NCBI GenBank assembly: GCA_964607765.1
Contig: CAZSNT010000282.1
Span: forward strand, 1-7,404
DNA length: 7,404 nt
Direction of reading: 5' to 3'
DNA from: CAZSNT01 sp964607765
Lineage (GTDB): Bacteria; Verrucomicrobiota; Lentisphaeria; Oligosphaerales; JABHEG01
Shown here: in pieces, positions 1 through 6,492 of the stretch
How the letters are laid out: each line of letters starts with the position of its first letter
Position numbering within the stretch: position 1 is the stretch's first letter
Program-made: the position numbers and the translations under genes
Notes under the pieces: model-generated
Database searches by the model: none
What the model was told of the DNA's origin: nothing
Seen by the model: only the letters and a program-made list of their open reading frames with translations

Positions 1-45
1 CAAGCTTGTATCTATAAGTTATCACAAAAGCCCTAATCTGCAACA
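1..45. other. AT-rich left-edge segment, unrelated to the gene it abuts
   Basis: These 45 bases are about 36% GC, whereas the following sequence is strongly GC-rich. Read in the frame of the sulfatase gene that follows, they contain a TAA stop at 34-36. Homology to the paralogue at 4953-6299 begins just after, at about base 46. No gene, RNA or terminal inverted repeat can be recognised in so short a piece. It could be the end of an inserted element, a deletion junction, or a misassembled contig end. Confidence 0.5.
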
Positions 46-54
46 GCCTCGCCT

Positions 55-1215
55 GTGATGCTGCGCAAGCAGGGCTACGCCACGCAGATGATCTGTGACT
101 GCCCGCACCTGTTCAACTCCGGGTTCCAGCACACGTTCCATGCCGCCTACCAGACCCGGGGCCAGGAGGGCGACGTCGCGCTGCTGCACCTGAACGACCC
201 CATTCGCGTGGTCATGCCGCACGAGAAAACGCGCCCGGGCTGCTCGCTCAAGCCGCGCGCGCAGACGCTCGCGGACCAGCACCGCTGGACCAACCGTTAC
301 TACACCTGCGAAGAAGACACCTTCTGCTACCGCACCTCGAAGACAACCGTGCGCTGGCTCGAGGAAAACTACAAGGCTGAGCCGTTCTTCGTGTGGGTCG
401 ACTTTTTCGATCCGCACGAGCCGTGGGACCCGCCCGAGTACATGGTCCGGCACTACCAGGAAGTCTACGACGGGCCGGCAATGATCCACCCTAACTACGG
501 CCGCTCGAGCGACCTGACGCCCGACGAACTCCGCAACCTCTGGGCGCACTACGCGGCGGAGGCGGAACTGGTCGACCGCGCCCTGGGCCGTGTCCTTCAG
601 AAGATCGACGACCTCCGGCTGTGGGACGACTCGATCGTCGTAGTCACCTCGGACCACGGCTTCTCGATCGGCGACCATGCGCGCACGGGCAAGACGAACA
701 TCAACCCGGATGACCCACGCCGCTGGCCCATCTACCCCGAAGTCAACCACGTCCCGTTCCTGCTCGCGGGAGGCAACGTACCGAGAGGCGCAGTACAGGA
801 CATCATTGCGCAGCCGATCGACATCCTGCCCACTGTCTGCGACCTGGCCGGTGTGCCGGTGGACATGCCCGAGGAAATTCACGGCCGTTCCTTTGCCCCG
901 ATCGTGCTGGGCGGCGGCCCGACCACGCACCGCGACGTGGCGGTCACTGCAGGTAAAATGAACTGGGCCGCGGACCAGGTCCCGGCGAAAGCAACGACCC
1001 CGTTCGTCACCACGGCGCGCTGGGGCTACACGCCGTGCGGCCCGGACGGCGGCAAGCAGTTGTTCGACCTGTCGTGCGATCCCTGGGCAGAGAACGACGT
1101 GGCGGCTGACAACCCCGAAGCAGTCGCCGAGGTCGAGGATCTGATGCTGCAGCAGCTGACTGAAGTGGGCGCAAACGAGGCTGTTGCCGAGTTCCTGCGC
1201 CGGATGATGACCTGA
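55..1215 (+). CDS. Sulfatase-like hydrolase, N-terminally truncated (probably broken)
   Basis: Member of the sulfatase/alkaline phosphatase superfamily (PF00884) and a paralogue of the protein at 4953-6299. Counting from GTG 55, it has the central histidine (FDPHEPW, His121), the metal-site pair in VVVTSDHG (Asp200-His201), a downstream Lys213 and the C-terminal subdomain with an LFDL...DPWAEND segment. It lacks the first ~76 residues of the paralogue, which hold the first metal-binding Asp and the nucleophile loop, so it should be inactive as it stands. The start is nominal. The codons before GTG 55 (bases 46-54) read A-S-P, and ASPVMLRKQG aligns with ALPAILREHG of the paralogue, so codons 55 and 58 look like internal residues. 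An in-frame TAA at 34-36 closes the frame. No ribosome-binding site is visible. It ends 21 bases before the convergent GNAT gene. Family is confident; whether it is a true pseudogene or an assembly-edge fragment is open. Confidence 0.75.
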   Translation: MMLRKQGYATQMICDCPHLFNSGFQHTFHAAYQTRGQEGDVALLHLNDPIRVVMPHEKTRPGCSLKPRAQTLADQHRWTNRYYTCEEDTFCYRTSKTTVRWLEENYKAEPFFVWVDFFDPHEPWDPPEYMVRHYQEVYDGPAMIHPNYGRSSDLTPDELRNLWAHYAAEAELVDRALGRVLQKIDDLRLWDDSIVVVTSDHGFSIGDHARTGKTNINPDDPRRWPIYPEVNHVPFLLAGGNVPRGAVQDIIAQPIDILPTVCDLAGVPVDMPEEIHGRSFAPIVLGGGPTTHRDVAVTAGKMNWAADQVPAKATTPFVTTARWGYTPCGPDGGKQLFDLSCDPWAENDVAADNPEAVAEVEDLMLQQLTEVGANEAVAEFLRRMMT

Positions 1216-1236
1216 TGCGCACGTGAGTGTCCGGCC

Positions 1237-1734
1237 TCATCCCCCGGGCGCGATGGCCATGCGCAGGTAAGGCAGTCCGTCCGTGTTGCTGACAAACTCG
1301 CCGTATGCCGTGAACCCGAGCTGCTCGTAGACGCGCCGGGCGCGGAGGTTGTCTTTGACCACGGTCAGAACGACCCTCTCGACGTCACGCTGCGCCGCCA
1401 CTGACATGATCCTGCGCGCCAGAACGGGCCCCAATCCCCTGCCCTGCCGGCGGTCCGCGATGCCCAGCCCGAACTTCGGCTCTGCCGAGTCCAGCCCCCA
1501 AAGGAAGCACCAGCCGATGATCTCGTCCGCGTCCCACGCGACGAGGTCGTGTTTGACGTCCCGGGCCGGCGTGTTGTCCCGGGCGATCTCCTCGCAGGCC
1601 TCGAGCGTGGTTTCAGCTCCCAAGGGCCGAAACGTGCGGATCGATCCGGCGCTGAGCGCGTTGTAGAACCGGCAGAGCGCGGCGGCGTCCGTGGGGCGCA
1701 GGCGACCGATGCTGAGATGGCTGTCCATGGTCAT
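1237..1734 (-). CDS. GNAT family N-acetyltransferase
   Basis: A 165-residue protein with the single-domain GNAT fold (PF00583-like), which transfers an acyl group from acyl-CoA to an amine. Motif A is clear: a beta-strand FGLGIA leads into the acyl-CoA pyrophosphate loop RRQGRGLG (residues 95-102) and the following helix. Motif B is also clear, VVLTVVKDN (to Asn129) then RRVYEQLGF with Tyr136, the usual position of the general acid. There is no signal peptide, so it is cytoplasmic. The substrate cannot be read from the sequence. A second ATG lies two codons inside (1728), and neither has a convincing Shine-Dalgarno sequence. It follows the sulfamidase-like gene on the same strand after 119 bases and converges on the truncated sulfatase gene. 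Nothing links it functionally to sulfatases, so it may be a bystander. Confidence 0.88.
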   Translation of the reverse strand: MTMDSHLSIGRLRPTDAAALCRFYNALSAGSIRTFRPLGAETTLEACEEIARDNTPARDVKHDLVAWDADEIIGWCFLWGLDSAEPKFGLGIADRRQGRGLGPVLARRIMSVAAQRDVERVVLTVVKDNLRARRVYEQLGFTAYGEFVSNTDGLPYLRMAIAPGG

Positions 1735-1818
1735 GCTGTTGGCTCGGTATGCGCGGCGCGGCGGGTTGGTTGCCGGAAACCGGCGCGGCCCAGGCCTCTT
1801 CTACACCTCACGGCAGGA

Positions 1819-1833
1819 CTCCCGGGTCGGGAG
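1819..1833 (-). terminator. Small hairpin after the sulfamidase-like gene, possible weak terminator
   Basis: A perfect 6-bp inverted repeat, CTCCCG and CGGGAG around a 3-base loop, lies about 20 bases past the stop codon of the sulfamidase-like gene. No T-tract follows on the minus strand, so it is not a classical intrinsic terminator. A second, shorter hairpin (GCCGG, AAA, CCGGC at 1772-1784) lies in the same 119-base gap. Chance hairpins are common at this GC content. It may mark the end of the sulfatase transcript or simply protect its 3' end. Confidence 0.25.
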
Positions 1834-1853
1834 ACCAGGGCTACGTCAGGCTG

Positions 1854-3308
1854 TCACTCGCCGCCCAGCTCGGCGGCTGTCGACGCCATGAGCGCATCGA
1901 GGGCGACGCGGTCGTGGCGGGCGCGGAACGCAGCGAGTGCCGGATCATCCACGCTGACCATCCACGCTTCGAGCGCATCCCGCAGCCGATCCGCCTCCGC
2001 CTCGAATTCCGGCCGTTCGATCAGGTTGTGTCGGGCATCGGGGTCTGCGGCGAAGTCGTAAAGCTCCTCCGGGACACGGTGCAGGAACAGCTCGACGCGC
2101 GCCGCGATGCCATCGTCCGTCTCGGCAGCCTGCCGCATCGCGGCCATCGTACGGCCTGCCTGGGACTCATTGCGGAACACGCGTGCGCGGTCCGACCACG
2201 GGTTGAAAATGTACCCGAACCGTCGCGCCTGCACGCAACGCATGGGGTAGTTGCGGCGGCCGGCTGTCTGATGGAACTGCGTGAAAACCAGGTCACGCCC
2301 GTCCTGGGTCTCGCCCCGCAGCAGCGGCAGGAATGACCGTCCGTCCACGCCGTCCGGACACGGCAGGCCGGCGGCTTCCAGGGCGGTCGGCATGAAGTCA
2401 ATGCCCGAGATGAAGTGTTCGCAGTCAACCCGGCCGGGCTCGCAGCAGGCCGGCCAACGCACCAGCCACGGTGTACGCGTGCTGTGCAGGTAGCAGTTCG
2501 TCTTCGCGAACGGCAGCGCCATACCGTTGTCGGAGAGGAACATCACGAGCGTGTTCTGTTCGACACCGGCCTCGCGCAACACGTCGAGAATCCGTCCGAC
2601 CGTGTCATCGCAGCGACGAACTGAATTGAAGTACTCGGAGATCTCGAGCCGCACGTCCGGCAGATCAGGCAGGAAACCGGGTGTGACGACGTCTTCCGGC
2701 GCGAACGTCTTACTCGGCGGCACGGCAGGCGGCGCGTCTGCGGGCGTGTACCACTCGGCGCGGTCGTTCCCGTAGAACGGGCGGTGCGGGTCGTGGGAGT
2801 TGGCCATCAGGAAAAACGGCTGATCGGCTGCGAGCGCGCCGTGCACAAAGTCACTGGCGTGTCGGTGATAGACGTCGGGGTTCCGCCCCATGCCGAGCTC
2901 CGGCATATCGACTTCCATGTCCCATGCGAACTCCGCATACGGCGTGGAGTGTGCGAGCTTGCCCAGGATGCCGACCCGGTACTCGCCGCGCCGCAGCAGG
3001 TCGGGGAGGATCGGCACGCCGCCATGCCGGAGTCGATGGAACCCCTCGCCGCCGCTGCGGTGCGGGTAACGCCCCGTCATGAGTGCGGACCGGCTGGGCT
3101 GACACACGGCGATGGTGACGTGCGCGTGCTCGAACTGCAGACCGTCGGCCGCCAGCCGATCCAGGTTGGGCGTAGCGTCTGCCACGGGGCAGCCGTAAGC
3201 GCCTACCGAGTTCCAGTTCAGGTCGTCTGCCGTGATCAGGACGATGTTGGGACGCGCTGCCGCTTCCCCGGTCGATTGCTCAGGTCCGTCTGTGCTGGTC
3301 ATTGCCAT
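1854..3308 (-). CDS. Sulfatase, N-sulfoglucosamine sulfohydrolase (sulfamidase)-like
   Basis: A 484-residue sulfatase (PF00884). Metal-site aspartates are in ITADDLNW (Asp28, Asp29). The formylglycine motif is CQPSR (Cys69-Arg73), followed by the helix ending in MTGRYP. Further active-site residues are GKLAH (Lys117, His120), SHDPHRPF (His172, His175) and FLSDNG (Asp260, Asn261) with Lys269. Its closest recalled relative is human SGSH, which removes the N-sulfate of glucosamine in heparan sulfate. Both have a DNG...P...TN segment directly after the metal site (here KTNCY), and a late NYPMRCVQ segment corresponds to SYPMRSVQ in SGSH. N-desulfation is therefore the best guess, not proven. There is no signal peptide, unlike the upstream partner gene. 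ATG 3308 starts one base after that gene's stop. ATG 3302 is an equally possible start with slightly better spacing from GGATGG. A longer frame from 3362 would overlap the upstream gene by 53 bases and is less likely. Confidence 0.9.
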   Translation of the reverse strand: MAMTSTDGPEQSTGEAAARPNIVLITADDLNWNSVGAYGCPVADATPNLDRLAADGLQFEHAHVTIAVCQPSRSALMTGRYPHRSGGEGFHRLRHGGVPILPDLLRRGEYRVGILGKLAHSTPYAEFAWDMEVDMPELGMGRNPDVYHRHASDFVHGALAADQPFFLMANSHDPHRPFYGNDRAEWYTPADAPPAVPPSKTFAPEDVVTPGFLPDLPDVRLEISEYFNSVRRCDDTVGRILDVLREAGVEQNTLVMFLSDNGMALPFAKTNCYLHSTRTPWLVRWPACCEPGRVDCEHFISGIDFMPTALEAAGLPCPDGVDGRSFLPLLRGETQDGRDLVFTQFHQTAGRRNYPMRCVQARRFGYIFNPWSDRARVFRNESQAGRTMAAMRQAAETDDGIAARVELFLHRVPEELYDFAADPDARHNLIERPEFEAEADRLRDALEAWMVSVDDPALAAFRARHDRVALDALMASTAAELGGE

Positions 3309-3312
3309 CCTA
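3302..3312 (-). promoter_or_regulatory. Stop-start junction (TAG-G-ATG) coupling two sulfatase genes
   Basis: On the minus strand the arylsulfatase ends with TAG (3312-3310). After one base comes ATG (3308-3306), with a second in-frame ATG at 3302-3300. The purine-rich GGTAGGATGG over the stop codon is the only candidate ribosome-binding sequence for the downstream gene, and it suits the 3302 start better. Such spacing normally means one mRNA with translational coupling, so both sulfatases would be made together. Confidence 0.65.
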
Positions 3313-4800
3313 CCATCTGCCGTCGTTCTTTGGATCGAAATCCGGATTGCGCTCCGGCACAACGGCGCCCACGTCCTTGCGCCACTGTCTCAAGCGCGCG
3401 TGGAGCTCCGCTGTTCTGTCGGGGAGCGTCTCGGCCACATTCTCGCGTTCACCAATGTCGTTGTTCAGGTTGTACAGCTCGATGCTGTTGTCCTCGAAGT
3501 TCTCGATCAGCTTCCACGGCCCGGAACGCATGACATTCGCCGGGGCTTGCCGGCCCGGCAGATACCCGGGCATCCACCAGAAGATGTCCGTTCGGCGAAG
3601 CGTCGCCACGCTGCTTTTCAGCAGGGGCAGCATGCTCTCGCCGTCCAGGGGTTGGGTTGCGGGCACGGCCGCGCTGTCAAGCCCCGCCACCGCCATGAAT
3701 GTGGGAAACAGATCAACGCCGATCACCGGCACAGAACACGTGCTTCCCGGCTGGATGACACCAGGCCACCGCGCGATCATGGGCACGCGGATTCCCCCGT
3801 CGTACAGCATCCCCTTCATGCCGCGCAACGGTGCATTCGAGGTGAGGCCCCCCTCGTGCGACAGACCGCGATTCTTCGCGCTGCCGCAGCCGCCGTTGTC
3901 CGAGAAAAACAACACAAGCGTGTCGTCTGCCACGCCCGCCTCATCGAGCGCGCGCAGGATGCGGCCGCAGCTGGAATCCAGGGCCTCGATCATGGCGGCG
4001 TAGACCGGGTTCCGGTGCCCGCCCACCGGCTCTTTCGCCTTGTACTTCGCCACCAACTCCTCCTTGCCTTCCAGCGGGACATGGACCAGGTAATCGGGGA
4101 AGTACAGGAAGAAGGGACGGTCGCGGTTCGCGCGGATAAACTCGATCGCACGATCGGCCATCCAGTCGGACCGGTACGTGCCTTTCTCAGGCATGGGGTC
4201 GGGTTTCGGCATCACGCGCATGTCCCAGTGCGAACCGCCGGTCTTGAACCAGGCGACGTCGAAGCCCTGGTTCTTGGGCTGCGTCTCCGGGTTGCGATCG
4301 CCAAGGTGCCACTTTCCGAATACGCCGCAGGTGTAACCAGCCGTCTTCAGCACTTCGGCGATTGTCGTCTTCGCGGCGGGCAATCCCTGCTGGTTCTCCG
4401 GCGCCAGGAGCTTGCGCTGCCGCCACTTCAACAGCTTCGGTTTGACGTCGAACCGGTTCTTGCTGCCGACGGTGTAGGTCCCGTGCCGAGGCGCATACTG
4501 GCCGGACAGCAGACAGGCCCGGGCCGGTGCGCAGTTCGCAGCGGGACTGTACGCATCAGTGAATCTCATCCCCTGCTTGCAGAGCCGGTCAATGCTCGGC
4601 GTCTCGTAGTAGCCGCTGCCGTAACATCCCAGGTCGGTCCAGCCCAGGTCATCCGCGTAAAGCAGCACGATGTTGGGGCGGGCCCGGGCCGCTGTCGCGG
4701 AACGTGCGGCGGCCACTGCCAGGCAAAACGCCACGACCAATGCTACGCTGTGCAGGAATCCTCGGGAGACCAGGCTGTATTCCATCGGTTTGCAGTCCAT
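3310..4800 (-). CDS. Exported arylsulfatase (formylglycine-dependent)
   Basis: A 496-residue sulfatase (PF00884, arylsulfatase A type). Residues 1-37 form a Sec signal peptide: basic residues near Arg13, a hydrophobic core (HSVALVVAFCLAVAAA) and small residues at a likely cleavage site (SATA). The mature domain begins PNIVLLYADDLGW (metal ligands Asp50, Asp51). The formylglycine motif is CAPAR (Cys90-Arg94), followed by LLSGQYAPRHG. FGKWHLGD, LVHVP (His240), FFSDNGG (Asp301, Asn302) and a KGMLYDGGIRVP segment complete a canonical active site. It should release sulfate from a glycan outside the cytoplasm; specificity is not readable. Cys90 needs a formylglycine-generating or anSME maturase, and none is in the window. 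ATG 4800 was chosen because the frame's first ATG (4857) lies inside an intergenic repeat and would put 19 odd residues before the signal peptide. ATG 4785 is the alternative. No Shine-Dalgarno sequence is seen at either. Confidence 0.92.
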   Translation of the reverse strand: MDCKPMEYSLVSRGFLHSVALVVAFCLAVAAARSATAARARPNIVLLYADDLGWTDLGCYGSGYYETPSIDRLCKQGMRFTDAYSPAANCAPARACLLSGQYAPRHGTYTVGSKNRFDVKPKLLKWRQRKLLAPENQQGLPAAKTTIAEVLKTAGYTCGVFGKWHLGDRNPETQPKNQGFDVAWFKTGGSHWDMRVMPKPDPMPEKGTYRSDWMADRAIEFIRANRDRPFFLYFPDYLVHVPLEGKEELVAKYKAKEPVGGHRNPVYAAMIEALDSSCGRILRALDEAGVADDTLVLFFSDNGGCGSAKNRGLSHEGGLTSNAPLRGMKGMLYDGGIRVPMIARWPGVIQPGSTCSVPVIGVDLFPTFMAVAGLDSAAVPATQPLDGESMLPLLKSSVATLRRTDIFWWMPGYLPGRQAPANVMRSGPWKLIENFEDNSIELYNLNNDIGERENVAETLPDRTAELHARLRQWRKDVGAVVPERNPDFDPKNDGRW

Positions 4801-4827
4801 AGTTGGTTGTCGTCGGCACGCCCTGCG

Positions 4828-4876
4828 TGCGGGACCAATCTCGCTCACCCACGGCACAAGGCCGTGGGGGTCGTTT
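4828..4876 (-). repeat. Palindromic intergenic repeat, copy A (inverted orientation)
   Basis: This 49-base element, read on the minus strand, matches 46 of 48 bases of the copy at 7310-7357. The two differences are a T for C in the loop and a G/A in the tail. Its hairpin has 8-bp arms CCCACGGC (4848-4855) and GCCGTGGG (4861-4868) with a 5-base loop. The tail includes GAGCGAGATT and GGTCCCGCA. It sits in the divergent spacer, ending 27 bases from the arylsulfatase start, so it is probably transcribed in that gene's leader. Confidence 0.9.
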
Positions 4877-4952
4877 CACGGCTTAACTTCACACCATTGC
4901 CGTCTACTCTAGTCCAGCTTGTCCACAAACACCATACCACGGAGACTGCACC
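4877..4952 (+). promoter_or_regulatory. Leader and ribosome-binding site of the threonine-type sulfatase gene
   Basis: This is the rest of the divergent spacer after the repeat, and less GC-rich than the genes. GGAG at 4941-4944 lies 8 bases before ATG 4953, one of only two good ribosome-binding sites in the window. TTAACT (4883-4888) and TACTCT (4905-4910), 16 bases apart, could be a weak sigma-70-type promoter but match the consensus poorly. No operator-like inverted repeat is seen beyond the intergenic element itself. Confidence 0.45.
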
Positions 4953-6299
4953 ATGAACTGCATCGTCATCTGCCTCGACACACTGCGCTGGGACGCGCTC
5001 GGGTACGCGAATCCGGACTGGGTGCGGACGCCGTGCATCGACCGGTTTGCGGAGTCCGCAACGTGTTTCGAGAGCGCGTATTGCGGTTCGTTCCCCACCG
5101 TGCCGATGCGCGTCGATGCGTACACGGGCGATGTAAACTGGCCGCGGTACGGCTGGAAGGGGTTGGACGAGGGTCAACCCGCGCTCCCCGCGATCCTGCG
5201 CGAGCATGGCGTTCACACCGGGCTCGTTCTCGACACACGCAACAACGTGGGCGCGGGGCTGCACGAATTCTACGACGAACACATCCTGATCAAGAAAGAC
5301 ATCGATGATGGTGTGACGCCGGCCGACATCGGGGTGCCGGTACCGGTGTCGCACTTCCGCCAGGAGGCGAACGGATACCGGCGCAACCGCGCGAACTGGT
5401 CACACTACCGGCACGAGGAGGACTGGTTCGTGAGCCGGACCATGCGCACCGCATGCCGCTGGCTTGAAGACAACGCGGCGCGTGACGCGTGGTTCCTGTG
5501 GGTGGACACGTTCGAGATCCACGAGGACTGGATGGCGCCCGCCTACTACACGGAACTCTACGCACGGGGATACGACGGGCCGGCCTACACCTATCCGAAC
5601 TACGGCTACACGGACATTTACACGCCTGAGGCGCTGCAGCACCTGCGTGACGCGTACGCCGCGGAGGTCACGCTCGCGGACCGGTGGGTGGGGCACCTGC
5701 TGCGGCAGGTCGAGCTCATGGGACTGTACGAGAACACCTGCGTGGTCCTGACATCCGACCACGGCATGTACATCGGCGAGCACGGGCGGGCGGGCAAACA
5801 CACCGTGGACGAGACAGATCCCTGGCCCATCTACGACACGGTCGGGCGCGTGCCGCTGCTGGTGCGGACGCCGTTCGCGAATGCGCCTCGCACCGTCAGC
5901 GCGCTGTGCCAATCGGCTGACATCATGCCGACCGTTCTGGATCTGTGCGGCGTGCCGAACGAGTACGCCACCGTGGGCAAATCATGGAAGCCGTTGCTGC
6001 AGGGGCAGGCCACGACCGGGCACGACCGGGTCTACACCACATGCCACAGCGGCGGCGGCCCGGGCACGATCCGGTACCTGGGCTCGCACATCACGGTCAC
6101 CACGCCGACGCACACGGCGATCTTCGGACCGCCACCGCACACGCCCGAGCTCTACGACCGGCGTCAGGACCCGGAACAGCTGACCGACATCGCCGCGGAC
6201 AAGCCGGAACTGGTAAGCGCATTGCGACAGGATCTGCGGGAGTTCATGCAGCATCAGGGCGCCAGTGCGTCGTACGTGGCAGCGTACACGGCGGGGTGA
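4953..6299 (+). CDS. Sulfatase-like hydrolase with threonine in place of the formylglycine cysteine
   Basis: A complete 448-residue member of the sulfatase/alkaline phosphatase superfamily. It opens directly with IVICLDTLRWDALG, the 'DTLR' variant: Asp9 is kept but the second metal Asp is Thr10. The segment FESAYCGSFPTVPMR...YTG aligns without gaps to FEHAHVTIAVCQPSR...MTG of the sulfamidase-like protein, which places Thr49 (TVPMR) at the cysteine position; Pro51 and Arg53 are kept. Later come VDTFEIHEDW (His190), LTSDHG (Asp269, His270) and Lys282, then a C-terminal LYDRRQDPEQ segment. In this superfamily a threonine nucleophile is known in phospho-enzymes (nucleotide pyrophosphatase/phosphodiesterases, EptA, LtaS), so a phosphoester substrate, or no catalysis, must be considered. 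It has no signal peptide and looks cytoplasmic. It has a good ribosome-binding site (GGAG, 4941-4944). The truncated gene at the left edge is its paralogue. Fold is sure; chemistry is not. Confidence 0.9.
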   Translation: MNCIVICLDTLRWDALGYANPDWVRTPCIDRFAESATCFESAYCGSFPTVPMRVDAYTGDVNWPRYGWKGLDEGQPALPAILREHGVHTGLVLDTRNNVGAGLHEFYDEHILIKKDIDDGVTPADIGVPVPVSHFRQEANGYRRNRANWSHYRHEEDWFVSRTMRTACRWLEDNAARDAWFLWVDTFEIHEDWMAPAYYTELYARGYDGPAYTYPNYGYTDIYTPEALQHLRDAYAAEVTLADRWVGHLLRQVELMGLYENTCVVLTSDHGMYIGEHGRAGKHTVDETDPWPIYDTVGRVPLLVRTPFANAPRTVSALCQSADIMPTVLDLCGVPNEYATVGKSWKPLLQGQATTGHDRVYTTCHSGGGPGTIRYLGSHITVTTPTHTAIFGPPPHTPELYDRRQDPEQLTDIAADKPELVSALRQDLREFMQHQGASASYVAAYTAG

Positions 6300-6312
6300 G
6301 TGGCAGAGACGC

Positions 6313-6340
6313 CCCCCACGGCCTCGTGCCGTGGGTGAGC
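6313..6340 (+). repeat. Palindromic intergenic repeat, copy B (core only)
   Basis: The 28-base core is identical to the copies at the right edge, with hairpin arms at 6315-6322 and 6328-6335 around CTCGT. The flanks have diverged: the GAGCGAGATT...GTCCCGCA tail is replaced by a C-rich sequence. It starts 14 bases after the stop of the threonine-type sulfatase gene, in the 193-base gap before the isomerase gene, and has the same orientation as both. Confidence 0.85.
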
Positions 6341-6364
6341 CCCGACCCGGAGGCGCGTGGGGTC

Positions 6365-6391
6365 GCCCCGGCACCCAAGCCTGGGCGGGGC
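6365..6391 (+). terminator. Strong bulged hairpin, possible terminator of the threonine-type sulfatase gene
   Basis: GCCCCG (6365-6370) pairs with CGGGGC (6386-6391), and CCCA (6374-6377) pairs with TGGG (6382-6385). This gives ten GC-rich pairs with a 3-base bulge and a 4-base loop. A TTTT run occurs about 12 bases further on (6403-6406), too far for a textbook intrinsic terminator. It follows repeat copy B by 25 bases. It may stop or slow transcription between the sulfatase-like and isomerase genes, or it may be a chance structure in GC-rich DNA. Confidence 0.3.
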
Positions 6392-6480
6392 CACAGCAAC
6401 GCTTTTCTCTGTGTCATGGCACGCGCGACACTGTCCAGCGCCGCGGCACGGAGTAGATTATCACAATCCAGCAAGCAATG

Positions 6481-6489
6481 GAAAGGAAA
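6481..6489 (+). promoter_or_regulatory. Ribosome-binding site of the isomerase/epimerase gene
   Basis: The purine run GAAAGGAAA has its AGG (6484-6486) 6 bases before ATG 6493. It falls inside the frame if the earlier ATG at 6478 were used, so it decides the start in favour of 6493. AT-rich TAGATTATC at 6454-6462 could hold a -10 element, but no matching -35 is convincing. Confidence 0.6.
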
Positions 6490-6492
6490 CCA

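Noticed and set aside
22..930. 302-codon minus-strand frame opposite the truncated sulfatase gene
   Set aside because: It is antisense to clear sulfatase homology, is Arg/Val-rich, and has no domain of its own.
1201..1268. Bidirectional terminator between the convergent genes
   Set aside because: The gap is only 21 bases and shows no proper stem with T-tracts; TGCGCA repeats nearby are short self-palindromes.
3309..3362. Earlier start (3362) for the sulfamidase-like gene
   Set aside because: It overlaps the upstream coding sequence, adds 18 residues with no family similarity, and provides no signal peptide.
4801..4857. Earlier start (4857) for the exported arylsulfatase
   Set aside because: It begins inside the intergenic repeat and would bury the signal peptide behind an extra 19 residues.
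3232..4956. 574-codon open frame on the + strand antisense to both formylglycine sulfatases
   Set aside because: It is a high-GC shadow. The minus-strand frames carry complete sulfatase motifs, and this translation has no recognisable domain and crosses the junction of two real genes.
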